A model generated the notes under the pieces. That model did not search any database, was not told the DNA's origin, and saw nothing but the letters and a program-made list of their open reading frames with translations. Shown one piece after another: positions 15,110 through 23,742 of a DNA stretch of 64,000 bases. Numbering within the stretch: the stretch's first letter is position 1; every line of letters begins with the position of its first letter. The position numbers were made by a program, and so were the translations under genes. Location: contig JBGRQA010000005.1 of NCBI GenBank assembly GCA_041725895.1, positions 1-64,000 of the forward strand, written 5' to 3'. The DNA is from JBGRQA01 sp041725895 (lineage in GTDB: Bacteria > Bacteroidota > Bacteroidia > Bacteroidales > Marinifilaceae).

Positions 15110-15868
15110 TTATCTTTCTTTTCTATCCTCCGGAAATAGTTTTTTTATCATGCTTCTCTTTTCCTGAGGTCGCCCCAAAAGAATGTTAAGGTTATTCTTC
15201 GCAGTCAGATTTTCCTTCCATAACTTCATTGCCTTCACATAGCAATCACCTGCTTCCTGATATTTTTCCTTATGACGTAAAATAATACCCCAATTGGTAT
15301 AACAGACCGATAATCTTCTGGAAATTTCAAATTGGGCATCCAAAATCTCTTCAACTCGCTTGTCTAATATTTTTTCTTTCATCTGATCTGATAAATCAAA
15401 AGACTCAAGAGCAAAATCGGCGCTGATCTTAGTTTTTACTTCACTAGTATTTAAGCTTCCAAACTCCTTTATCCAACCATTATATATCGCAATACTTTTG
15501 TTGGCATATTCATTGGCTGTATCAATGTTTTTCTTCCTTAAAATGCTGTCCTCACATTTATGAATAGCATGATGAAGGAAAATAGCACACCTGTTGTTAT
15601 GGATCACTCCCATTTCATAGGAGTCTGCATAATGATCAACAGATTTGTAAATAGCTTGAATTGAATCAAGACTTGAAATCATCCCACCAAAATCCTCTGC
15701 TTCGCTAAAGCGGGAGTAGTTAGCATATATCCTTTTCGCCTCTATAACTCTTGGATCCTCTGATGAATTTATTCCAGAATAATAAAACCAGGCAAAAATT
15801 ACTGCAACGATAGTCAGAAGAGTCATTACCGCAATGACTCTTCCTGTTTGTATACGGATTTTGACCAT
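15110..15868 (-). CDS. Membrane-anchored TPR-like protein next to the symporter
   Basis: A 252-residue protein with one N-terminal membrane helix (residues 12-31, AVMTLLTIVAVIFAWFYYSG) and an otherwise helical soluble region. The last part (YTNWGIILRHKEKYQEAGDC, followed by AMKLW) reads like a tetratricopeptide repeat, with earlier weaker helical pairs. The start lies 1 nt past the symporter stop on the same strand, so it is almost certainly co-translated with it. It could be an accessory or scaffold for the transporter. I recognise no named family. Confidence 0.65.
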   Translation of the reverse strand: MVKIRIQTGRVIAVMTLLTIVAVIFAWFYYSGINSSEDPRVIEAKRIYANYSRFSEAEDFGGMISSLDSIQAIYKSVDHYADSYEMGVIHNNRCAIFLHHAIHKCEDSILRKKNIDTANEYANKSIAIYNGWIKEFGSLNTSEVKTKISADFALESFDLSDQMKEKILDKRVEEILDAQFEISRRLSVCYTNWGIILRHKEKYQEAGDCYVKAMKLWKENLTAKNNLNILLGRPQEKRSMIKKLFPEDRKER

Positions 15869-15869
15869 T

Positions 15870-17522
15870 TTAATTATGAACTTGTTCCATTAAAAATTCT
15901 CTAATTACTTCAGGAGTTTCCTGAGTTAGCCTCGAAACTACAATGTTTGTCAATATAGAAAGTGGAGCACCAATCAATCCAAAGTGCCATGGCCCCATCC
16001 ATTCAGTAATCCATGCGCTACCTGCAGGCCCAAGTAAACTATTGGTTAAAGCCACTGTTGAAATTGCAACACCAGCAATTAAACCGGCCACAGCTCCCGA
16101 ACGATTTGACCCACTCCACCAAATACCTAACAGGAACATTGGAAACATGGTACATGCTGCCAATGAAAAGGCAACAGCAACCAATTGTCCAATCAAGGCC
16201 AACTCTAGTAAGGCAAGACTAGTAACAGTACCTGCCATTGCGATTGTTCCCAAACGAGCAACCATCAATTGCTTTTGGGGCGAAGCATCAGGATTAAAAA
16301 CTTTAACATATAAATCGTGAGAGAAAGCGGATGCCCCCGAAACAAACAAACCCGAAACTGTTGAAAAAGCAGCTGAAACCCCTCCTGCAGCAAGAAGTCC
16401 AACAATAAGTGGGTGTAATCCGCCTAACTGGGCTGTATAAACAACAATAGCATCTTTTGCTAATTTTCCAACCTGTGGATCGGCAGATAAAATTCCGCCA
16501 AGGGTGGAATAAACAGGCGCAAACCAGTAAAGAAGACAGATGAAGAACAGCCCCCAAACAACAGACCATCTTGCATCGCTGGCTTTAGGCACAACATAAA
16601 ATCGCTGAAGTACATGAGGCAAACCGGCTGTTCCAATCATCAGCGAAAACGCAATAGCCATCCACATATAAAAACTTTTCCCCGTTACCTGATCCCATGG
16701 CATTGCAAATTCCGGGGATGGCAATATAGCATATGCATTACCAAAATTATTTACTAGATCGACAGCTGGCAAACCATTAACAACATCATTTACAGCTTGT
16801 CCGTACCCGATTGGAGGAACCAGCCATAAATAATCATACTTAAAGGTAAGCATGAAAGCGGGAATCATGAACGATACAATAATAATTACATACTGTATCT
16901 GTTGGTTTTTGGTAACACCAAGCATACCTGAAATAAGGGTATAAGTCAACACAATGGCACCACCAATAATAACCGACCATGTATAATTCACACCCAATAT
17001 CCATTTAAACATTAAACCGATACCTCCAAATTGCCCAACACAATATGCTATTGAAATAACAAGTACAAGTAAAGCACTAACAGCACGTAAACTTCGAGAG
17101 TAAAACCTATCTCCGATAAAGTCGGGTGCCGTATATTTTCCATACTTCCGAATTTGACCAGCCATTAGTACAAGAAGTAGCACATAACCTCCTGTCCAGC
17201 CTACAACAAATGCTAATCCGTGATAACCGAAGCCATACATCAATGCGGCCATCCCAAGAAATGATGCTGCACTCATCCAATTCGAGGCAATAGCCATCCC
17301 CGAGCCTACTTTTGAAATACTTCGTCCGGCTGCATAAAAATCACCTGTGTTTTTTGCTTTAAAAACGATTCCTACAAGAATAAAGAGAATCAACATGGAA
17401 ATAAGAATAATAGCAGGTCCTGTTTTAAAACTTCCTTCCAGAGATGTTGTTGCATGTGAGAACAATGGTAGAGCGACAAAGCTTCCCAATATTGCTAGTT
17501 TTTTAAATATATTTTGAGTCAT
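15870..17522 (-). CDS. Sodium:solute symporter (SSS family, acetate-permease-like)
   Basis: A 550-residue polytopic transporter of the SSS family, closest in feel to the VC_2705/ActP-like group that imports small organic anions with sodium. The N-terminus has a hydrophobic segment (10-23), then about 13 membrane helices. Family signatures include NTGDFYAAGRSISKVGSGMA early, NWMSAASFLG, the GLPHVLQRFYVV loop and GGVSAAFSTVSGLFVSGAS. The gene lies just after (16 nt downstream in transcription order) a DUF4212-like subunit, the expected partner for this subgroup. The substrate cannot be assigned from sequence alone. Confidence 0.88.
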   Translation of the reverse strand: MTQNIFKKLAILGSFVALPLFSHATTSLEGSFKTGPAIILISMLILFILVGIVFKAKNTGDFYAAGRSISKVGSGMAIASNWMSAASFLGMAALMYGFGYHGLAFVVGWTGGYVLLLVLMAGQIRKYGKYTAPDFIGDRFYSRSLRAVSALLVLVISIAYCVGQFGGIGLMFKWILGVNYTWSVIIGGAIVLTYTLISGMLGVTKNQQIQYVIIIVSFMIPAFMLTFKYDYLWLVPPIGYGQAVNDVVNGLPAVDLVNNFGNAYAILPSPEFAMPWDQVTGKSFYMWMAIAFSLMIGTAGLPHVLQRFYVVPKASDARWSVVWGLFFICLLYWFAPVYSTLGGILSADPQVGKLAKDAIVVYTAQLGGLHPLIVGLLAAGGVSAAFSTVSGLFVSGASAFSHDLYVKVFNPDASPQKQLMVARLGTIAMAGTVTSLALLELALIGQLVAVAFSLAACTMFPMFLLGIWWSGSNRSGAVAGLIAGVAISTVALTNSLLGPAGSAWITEWMGPWHFGLIGAPLSILTNIVVSRLTQETPEVIREFLMEQVHN

Positions 17523-17537
17523 AATAGTTTGCAGTTT

Positions 17538-18392
17538 TTAGTCTTCAATGCCAAATTTCTTATTAATTCTCTCCGTGTTGAATGCATATACCCAACAAAT
17601 GGCAATAAATAGAGCTAATAGTAGGATTGCTGTATAGAAGTAATGAAAAGGAAATCCAAAAAATGTGTAATCCGTTATCGCTGAGCGATTATGGACAAGA
17701 TAAAAATCCATTGCCTTATCGATGGTAGTGATATACTCCTGAGGCAATTGATCTTGATACTCACAAGTGGTTTGTGAATAAACTACTGTTTTTCGGACAT
17801 CTCCCATAACAGGATCAACAATAATTTGATCAATATAGGGAGCCATCTCAACAATAAGTGCCTTCTTTTTTACGATGATGACTTGCTCTAATTCGCCCAT
17901 TCTACGTTCAAACGCCAATTGCTTAAGCATCCTACCCGGAGTTTTTTGATTTGTTAAAAGGGTATTTAACTCCTTTTTGGAATGATTATATGCATCAACC
18001 GCACTCTTAAAACCGGTTTTGTTCTCGGCGGGAATAATATCATAAATCACCCAGCCCAGAGTATTTTTAAGCATTGGGTAGTAGGTCGCATTTTGTTTGT
18101 TTAATCCCAGATCGCGTAAATATTGTTTCCCCAGTACCGAGGTTAATGACTGTATGAAGACTTGTTTTTGTTCTAGACTAGCCTGCCCGGATAAAACCGC
18201 TTCGTTAACCTGATAATATTCCGTAAGAGCGGGTTCTGGAACGGGTTTTTCCATTACCCGCAATAGAAATTGAAATCCAAATACAGCAACAGCCCATATT
18301 GTTAGTAATATGAGTACCATGTTGCGATTAGCTTTTGCATGGTCGTTGGTAGGTCTAAAAAAACTGACCCTAAAATCATTTTTTTTATTCAC
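17538..18392 (-). CDS. DUF4212-like symporter small subunit with a large internal insertion
   Basis: A 284-residue protein. Residues 23-46 form a helix of the DUF4212 type (NRNMVLILLTIWAVAVFGF) and the C-terminus (about 240-284) has the second expected part, FFGFPFHYFYTAILLL then CWVYAFNTERINKKFG. Ordinary DUF4212 subunits are about 90 residues with these two parts adjacent; here about 180 residues of helical, charged, apparently periplasmic sequence separate them. The start is a GTG at 18392, decided by a strong AGGAGG at 18398-18403. It is the first gene of the symporter unit. The extra domain could be a sensor or assembly module; that is an inference. Confidence 0.7.
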   Translation of the reverse strand: MNKKNDFRVSFFRPTNDHAKANRNMVLILLTIWAVAVFGFQFLLRVMEKPVPEPALTEYYQVNEAVLSGQASLEQKQVFIQSLTSVLGKQYLRDLGLNKQNATYYPMLKNTLGWVIYDIIPAENKTGFKSAVDAYNHSKKELNTLLTNQKTPGRMLKQLAFERRMGELEQVIIVKKKALIVEMAPYIDQIIVDPVMGDVRKTVVYSQTTCEYQDQLPQEYITTIDKAMDFYLVHNRSAITDYTFFGFPFHYFYTAILLLALFIAICWVYAFNTERINKKFGIED

Positions 18393-18397
18393 TTTTG

Positions 18398-18403
18398 CCT
18401 CCT
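18398..18403 (-). promoter_or_regulatory. Strong Shine-Dalgarno deciding a GTG start
   Basis: Minus-strand AGGAGG lies 5 nt before the GTG at 18392-18390. Such a complete site is unusual in Bacteroidota and fixes this non-ATG start. Confidence 0.7.
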
Positions 18404-18983
18404 TTGGTTATAGTTAGATTTTGCAACATAAAATTGGTTACATCTAATATAAACTAATCACCCTTAATAAACAAAAGCTCAATCCACTATAAAACAAATA
18501 GATAAACGTATAAAACAAATACCCAATTATTATTAATAATAGATTTTTTTAGATATATATCATTATATCTAAAGTCTGTTAGTTTTTTATTTCTATTATT
18601 GACAAAAAATGCCCCTGCTATTTTTTTTCCTTCTTCACATTATTATAATTATTGTATCATATGAAGATTTCTCCTTCGACTATAACTGCCTAAACATCAA
18701 CAGAAACACAAACCATTTTATATAATTGGATCGTTATTTGATTTTTCTGTATCGAAATAAAAACCAATAAGTAAAAAAAGAAGCTACCTTTTCTAGTAAC
18801 CCTAATTATTCAGATTTTGCTCTATTCCCTCCAAAATAGAACACTAAACTATAGCATATTAACAATCACTGCTTGTACTTCAAAACACTAGGATTTTTAG
18901 AAGTACATACCTTTATATCACATACAGATACAAAAAAAGCGCTACCGAAAGGCAGCGCTTTTTACATATAGATTAAAGTCTAA
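18404..18983. other. A/T-rich intergenic region
   Basis: About 580 nt, very A/T-rich, upstream of the symporter unit and downstream of sdhB. The only clear element is the sdh terminator at 18934-18964. I see no coding sequence. Confidence 0.5.
18934..18964 (-). terminator. Intrinsic terminator of sdhCAB
   Basis: AAAGCGCTACC and GGCAGCGCTTT flank a GAAA loop; read on the minus strand the stem is followed by a T-run. It lies 20 nt past the sdhB stop. Confidence 0.85.
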
Positions 18984-19745
18984 TTAGCTTTTGATTTTCG
19001 CAGCCAAAAACTCACGGTTCAAACGAGCAATGTTTGCAATAGAAATTCCCTTAGGACATTCTACTTCACAAGCACCGGTATTAGTACAGTTACCGAATCC
19101 CAGTTCGTCCATTTTTGCCACCATGTTTTTAGCACGACGAGCAGCTTCCACCTTACCTTGAGGCAACTTAGCCAGGTGAGATACCTTCGCTGACACAAAT
19201 AGCATCGCAGAAGAGTTCTTACAGGTAGCTACACAAGCACCACAACCGATACAAGCAGCAGCATCCATCGCTTCCTCAGCATCATCGTAAGAAATTGGAA
19301 TTGCATTACCGTCAGGTACACCACCTGTATTTACGGAAATGTAACCACCCGACTGAAGAATCTTTTCGAAAGCATTACGATCAACCATCAGGTCTTTGAT
19401 TACAGGAAATGCACCCGATCTCCAAGGCTCAATAGTAATAGTTTCACCTTCTTTGAACTTACGCATGTGCAACTGACAAGTGGTAATGTCATTGTCTGGT
19501 CCATGAGCACGTCCATTCACGAACAAGCTACACATACCACAAATACCTTCTCTACAGTCGTGATCGAAAGCTACAGGCTCTACTCCTTCGTTGATCAACT
19601 GCTCATTCAAAATGTCCAGCATTTCAAGGAAAGAAGTACCACCTGAAATATTGTTGATTTTATAGGTTTCAAATTGTCCTTTTGATTTAGCATTCTTCTG
19701 ACGCCAAATCTTCAATGTTAACTCTTTTAAAATTTTATCTGCCAT
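18984..19745 (-). CDS. sdhB: Succinate dehydrogenase/fumarate reductase iron-sulfur subunit
   Basis: A 253-residue subunit carrying electrons between the flavoprotein and the membrane cytochrome. Cysteine motifs for the three clusters are intact: CREGICGMCSLF with a later TTCQ for 2Fe-2S, CIGCGACVATC for 4Fe-4S, and the CTNTGACEVECPKG group for 3Fe-4S and the last 4Fe-4S ligands. The start ATG at 19745 lies 3 nt from the sdhA stop. In Bacteroidota the same three-subunit enzyme often works as a fumarate reductase, so the frd name could equally apply; direction cannot be told from sequence. Confidence 0.93.
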   Translation of the reverse strand: MADKILKELTLKIWRQKNAKSKGQFETYKINNISGGTSFLEMLDILNEQLINEGVEPVAFDHDCREGICGMCSLFVNGRAHGPDNDITTCQLHMRKFKEGETITIEPWRSGAFPVIKDLMVDRNAFEKILQSGGYISVNTGGVPDGNAIPISYDDAEEAMDAAACIGCGACVATCKNSSAMLFVSAKVSHLAKLPQGKVEAARRAKNMVAKMDELGFGNCTNTGACEVECPKGISIANIARLNREFLAAKIKS

Positions 19746-19748
19746 GGC

Positions 19749-21689
19749 TTACTTGTATGAGCGTTGAGTCAATTTAACATTTTCGAATACTAGATCTTCC
19801 TTGTGCATTACAGGCTCTTTACCTTCTCCCTGGTATTCCCAGGCAGCAACGTACAGGAAGTTTTCATCATCACGTTTAGCTTCACCTTCCTCAGTGGTAG
19901 ATTCCTCACGATAGTGACCACCACAAGATTCGTTACGGTTCAGTGCATCACGAGCCATCAACTCACCCAGTTCAAGGAAGTCTGCTACGCGACCAGCTTT
20001 CTCCAATTCAATATTCATTGCATCGAATTCACCAGGGATACGAACATTCTTGTAGAAATCTTCGCGAATCTTCTGAATTTCAGCAATTGCATATTTCAAA
20101 CCTTTCTCGTTACGGGCCATACCAACGTAATCCCACATGATTGCACCCAATGCTTTGTGGAAAGAGTCAACTGACTTATCACCTTTCACATTGTACAAAC
20201 GCTTCAGACGATCGGTAACTGCTTTCTCTTTCTTCTCAAACTCAGGATGGTTCAAATCGATACGTGGAGTCTGAATTTCGTCAGCCAGGTAATCACCAAT
20301 AGTGTATGGCAATACGAAATATCCGTCAGCCAAACCTTGCATCAAAGCAGAAGCACCCAAACGGTTACCACCGTGATCAGAGAAGTTAGCTTCACCAATA
20401 GCATACAAACCAGGAATGTTGGTCATCAGGTTGTAGTCAACCCAGGTACCACCCATTGAATAGTGAATAGCAGGATAGATCTGCATTGGCTCGTTGTATG
20501 GGTTCACATCGGTAATTTTCTCATACATCTGGAACAAGTTACCGTAGCGAGCTTCAATAACATCACGACCTAAACGTTCGATAGAATATTTAAAGTCAAG
20601 GTATACGGCTTTACCAGTCTCGTTTACACCGAAACCAGCATCACAACGCTCCTTGGCTGCACGTGATGCAACGTCACGAGGCACCAGGTTACCATACGAA
20701 GGATATCTTCTTTCCAGGTAGAAATCACGATCCTCATCAGCGATATCGTTAGGACCCATTTCACCTTTTTGCAACTTAATTGCGTCTTCTTTCTTCTTAG
20801 GAGTCCAAACGCGACCATCGTTACGAAGTGATTCAGACATCAAAGTCAGTTTTGACTGCTGCTCTCCGTGTACTGGAATACAAGTAGGGTGAATCTGTAC
20901 GAAACATGGGTTTCCGAAATAAGCACCGTTCTTGTAGGCTTGCCATGCAGCACCACCGTTACAACCCATTGCATTGGTTGAAAGGAAGAATACGTTACCG
21001 TATCCACCGGTAGCAATAACTACTGCGTGAGCACCGTGACGCTCAATCTCACCTGTTACCAGGTTGCGGGTAATGATACCACGAGCCTTACCGTCAACAA
21101 TTACAAGATCAAGCAATTCGTTACGCTCGTGCATTTCGATTTTTCCCTGACCGATCATACGGTTCATAGAAGCGTAACATCCTAACAACAACTGCTGTCC
21201 GGTTTGACCACGAGCATAGAAAGTACGGCTTACCAATACACCACCAAATGAACGGTTGGAAAGAGTTCCACCATATTCACGAGCGAAAGGTACACCCTGA
21301 GCAACACACTGGTCGATGATTTCACCACTTACTTCAGCCAAACGATAAACGTTTCCTTCACGTGAACGGTAGTCACCTCCCTTAATTGTATCATAGAACA
21401 AACGATAAATCGAGTCATTATCGTTCTGATAGTTTTTTGCAGCGTTAATACCACCCTGAGCAGCGATAGAGTGAGCTCTACGACCTGAATCCTGGTAGCA
21501 AAATGCTTTTACATTGTAGCCCATCTCTGCCAAAGAAGCGGCAGCAGATCCACCGGCCAAACCGGTACCTACAACGATAATATCTAATTTTCTCTTATTC
21601 GCAGGACTAACTACCTTAATAGCAGCTTTATGTTTTGACCACTTTTCAGCTAATGGTCCGGCTGGAATTTTTGAATTTAATACTGTCAT
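19749..21689 (-). CDS. sdhA: Succinate dehydrogenase/fumarate reductase flavoprotein subunit
   Basis: A 646-residue flavoprotein, the catalytic subunit interconverting succinate and fumarate. The FAD-binding fold is at residues 36-60 (IIVVGTGLAGGSAAASL) and the covalent-FAD histidine is His73 in RRAHSIAAQGG. The substrate-site segment includes HPTCIP, and the arginine-rich region near the C-terminus (ESCGGHYREES) fits the family. Length fits the epsilon-type/Bacteroidota form. It lies 20 nt after sdhC and 3 nt before sdhB in one operon. Confidence 0.94.
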   Translation of the reverse strand: MTVLNSKIPAGPLAEKWSKHKAAIKVVSPANKRKLDIIVVGTGLAGGSAAASLAEMGYNVKAFCYQDSGRRAHSIAAQGGINAAKNYQNDNDSIYRLFYDTIKGGDYRSREGNVYRLAEVSGEIIDQCVAQGVPFAREYGGTLSNRSFGGVLVSRTFYARGQTGQQLLLGCYASMNRMIGQGKIEMHERNELLDLVIVDGKARGIITRNLVTGEIERHGAHAVVIATGGYGNVFFLSTNAMGCNGGAAWQAYKNGAYFGNPCFVQIHPTCIPVHGEQQSKLTLMSESLRNDGRVWTPKKKEDAIKLQKGEMGPNDIADEDRDFYLERRYPSYGNLVPRDVASRAAKERCDAGFGVNETGKAVYLDFKYSIERLGRDVIEARYGNLFQMYEKITDVNPYNEPMQIYPAIHYSMGGTWVDYNLMTNIPGLYAIGEANFSDHGGNRLGASALMQGLADGYFVLPYTIGDYLADEIQTPRIDLNHPEFEKKEKAVTDRLKRLYNVKGDKSVDSFHKALGAIMWDYVGMARNEKGLKYAIAEIQKIREDFYKNVRIPGEFDAMNIELEKAGRVADFLELGELMARDALNRNESCGGHYREESTTEEGEAKRDDENFLYVAAWEYQGEGKEPVMHKEDLVFENVKLTQRSYK

Positions 21690-21709
21690 AACCGTTTAAA
21701 TTTTAGCAA

Positions 21710-22366
21710 TTAAGCAAAAAAGTGTAAGTACAAAGGAATGATTGTGAAGCCGGCAGCAACAAAAATTGCGTAGATGTATCCAGCTTTTTCTAATCTGCTT
21801 CTCCAAAGCTTGTTGCTAAATCCAATAGATTGGAAAGCTGACCAGAATCCATGAGCCAGGTGCAGCCCCAAAAGAATAGCACCAACAATATACAGTCCTG
21901 TATAAACCAAGCCCATAGAACCATTCGTAAACAGGTTCTTCACCAATTGGTAGTCATCATGTACGTTTCCTTCAATCTGAATTGGTACGAAGAAGTGCAT
22001 CAAGTGCATTGCAATAAATACCAATACCAATCCACCCAAAACATACATGTTACGAGAAGACCAGGTACTGCTGTTACCCAAACTCTGAGAAGCGTACTTG
22101 GAAGGACGAGCCTTCTGGTTCTGCAATGTAAGAATACTTGCCCAGATAATGTGGATAATAAAACCAGCGAATAGAACCGGTTGTAATCCAAATCGAATTA
22201 CTGGCATTGACATAAAATGTGCTCCGGCATTAAATAACTCTCCTGTTGCATCAAACATCAGGAACGAGTTCAATATCAAGTGCACCAGCACAAAAATGAT
22301 AAGGAAAAGGCCGGATAAACTCATTATCACCTTTTTCCCAATAGATGAACTAAAAAAACTGCTCAT
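21710..22366 (-). CDS. sdhC: Succinate dehydrogenase/fumarate reductase cytochrome b subunit
   Basis: A 218-residue membrane anchor with five hydrophobic helices, the single-polypeptide cytochrome b558 type found in Bacteroidota (no separate sdhD). It starts SSFFSSSIGKKVIMSLSGLF; histidines in the helices (LVHLILNSF, GFIIHIIWAS, AMHLMHFFV, LGLHLAHGFW) are suitable haem b ligands. It is the first gene of sdhCAB. A candidate -7 box (22432-22439) lies 66 nt upstream of the ATG at 22366. Confidence 0.92.
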   Translation of the reverse strand: MSSFFSSSIGKKVIMSLSGLFLIIFVLVHLILNSFLMFDATGELFNAGAHFMSMPVIRFGLQPVLFAGFIIHIIWASILTLQNQKARPSKYASQSLGNSSTWSSRNMYVLGGLVLVFIAMHLMHFFVPIQIEGNVHDDYQLVKNLFTNGSMGLVYTGLYIVGAILLGLHLAHGFWSAFQSIGFSNKLWRSRLEKAGYIYAIFVAAGFTIIPLYLHFFA

Positions 22367-22782
22367 AAGTTAAAAGATTTAATTAGACTGTTATATTGTA
22401 AGCTTTAACTAAATTCACTCGCAAATGTAGATGCAAACCCTACGTGAAACAATATTTAGGAACATATTCAAATTAATTTAAACCGGTTCTAACTTAGCCT
22501 TATAGCCCACTAACTGAGGAAATTAGAAAAACCAAACGCAGCTATAAATCTATGTATAAACTAATTATCGAAATATTTCTTTAATCATTTAAAATAAAAC
22601 ACCCAAAGGTATGAATTAAATATATGTTGTAGAACAATGTTTGCCGATAAAATTCTAAATTAGAACGCGTGGAAATACTCACCCCTTGGGGTAATATTTT
22701 CTCCCTAACTTTCGAACGCCAGAAATAGATGGTATTCATTTCAAGGAAGAAACGGACGCAAACGATATAAATTGAAAAAAGT
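22367..22782. other. Divergent region between sdhC and a hydrolase gene
   Basis: About 415 nt. It holds the candidate sdh promoter (22432-22439) and a 13-nt palindrome, TTCTAAATTAGAA at 22653-22665, that could be an operator. I see no clear promoter for the hydrolase gene. Confidence 0.5.
22432..22439 (-). promoter_or_regulatory. Candidate -7 element of sdhCAB
   Basis: Minus-strand TACATTTG fits TAnnTTTG, about 66 nt upstream of sdhC. No good -33 TTTG is placed at the usual distance. Confidence 0.45.
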
Positions 22783-23574
22783 ATGAATACAGAATTAAAA
22801 TACAAAGGAGGAACCTTACACTATTCCGATCAAGGCAAAGGAAAAACAGTCCTGCTACTGCATGGCTACCTGGAATCCCTTGAAGTATTCGAAAGTTTTG
22901 CGAAAGATCTTGCCCGATTGGCACGAGTCATCACCATTGACCTTCCGGGGCATGGCCAATCGGAACTGATCAATGGAGGCTGTAGTATGGAACTAATGGC
23001 TGATGCAATAAACAGCATTCTGGAGCACCTGGAACTGGATAAAATAACCCTTTATGGCCATTCTATGGGTGGATATGCTGCCCTGGCCTTTGCCGAAAAA
23101 TACCCGGAAAAACTGGAAGGTTTTTGCCTCTTCCACTCCACTCCCAACCCCGATACGGAAGAAAAACAAAGAAACCGACAACGGGAAATAGAACTGGTGA
23201 AACAGGGAAAAAAGGAGATTATTTGCAAAACCAGTATACCCAATACCTTTGCCAATCGAAATCTAAAAAAGTTTGCCCACGAAGTGGAACGTGTGACCCA
23301 AATTGCCTGCAAGACCAAAGAGGAAGGTATGGTAGCAGCCCTGGAAAGCATGATGACGCGCAAAGACCAAAACGAAATGCTACGACAGTTGAAAGTCCCC
23401 AAAGTAAGCATTATTGGAAAGGAGGATAATTTTATCCCCTACGAAACCGCACTCGGAATTGCTGAAAGAACAGGAATGGAAACCTGCATTCTCGAAACCT
23501 CCGGTCATATGGGATTTATTGAACAGCGCCAGGAAAGTCTAAAGGAAGTATTTCGCCTGTTGTATGAGTGCTAA
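22783..23574 (+). CDS. Alpha/beta hydrolase
   Basis: A 263-residue cytoplasmic alpha/beta-hydrolase fold enzyme. The oxyanion region is LLLHGYLES at 25-33, the nucleophile elbow GHSMGG places Ser94, and candidate acid and histidine are Asp215 (IGKEDNF) and His242 (TSGHMGF). A cap of helices occupies about residues 118-195 (EEKQRNRQREIELVKQ). This arrangement fits esterases and MenH-like or haloperoxidase-like members; the substrate is not indicated by neighbours. It is a single-gene unit closed by the terminator at 23690-23736. Confidence 0.85.
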   Translation: MNTELKYKGGTLHYSDQGKGKTVLLLHGYLESLEVFESFAKDLARLARVITIDLPGHGQSELINGGCSMELMADAINSILEHLELDKITLYGHSMGGYAALAFAEKYPEKLEGFCLFHSTPNPDTEEKQRNRQREIELVKQGKKEIICKTSIPNTFANRNLKKFAHEVERVTQIACKTKEEGMVAALESMMTRKDQNEMLRQLKVPKVSIIGKEDNFIPYETALGIAERTGMETCILETSGHMGFIEQRQESLKEVFRLLYEC

Positions 23575-23689
23575 AAGTGGAATTCCCAACATTAGCGATT
23601 TAATAACTTGAAATGCTATTGTCCTTTAAATTTCAAAAATTGTGGAATCGGGGCTAAGACAAAAGTTACCCAATCGATTAACATGCTAC

Positions 23690-23736
23690 AAGAAAAAGAA
23701 AACGCCACGTTTAATCGCAGCGGTTTTCTTTTTCTT
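23690..23736. terminator. Bidirectional intrinsic terminator
   Basis: AAGAAAAAGAAAAC at 23690-23703 is perfectly complementary to GTTTTCTTTTTCTT at 23723-23736, enclosing a 19-nt loop with inner GC pairs. It sits between convergent genes. Confidence 0.75.
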
Positions 23737-23742
23737 ACTAAT

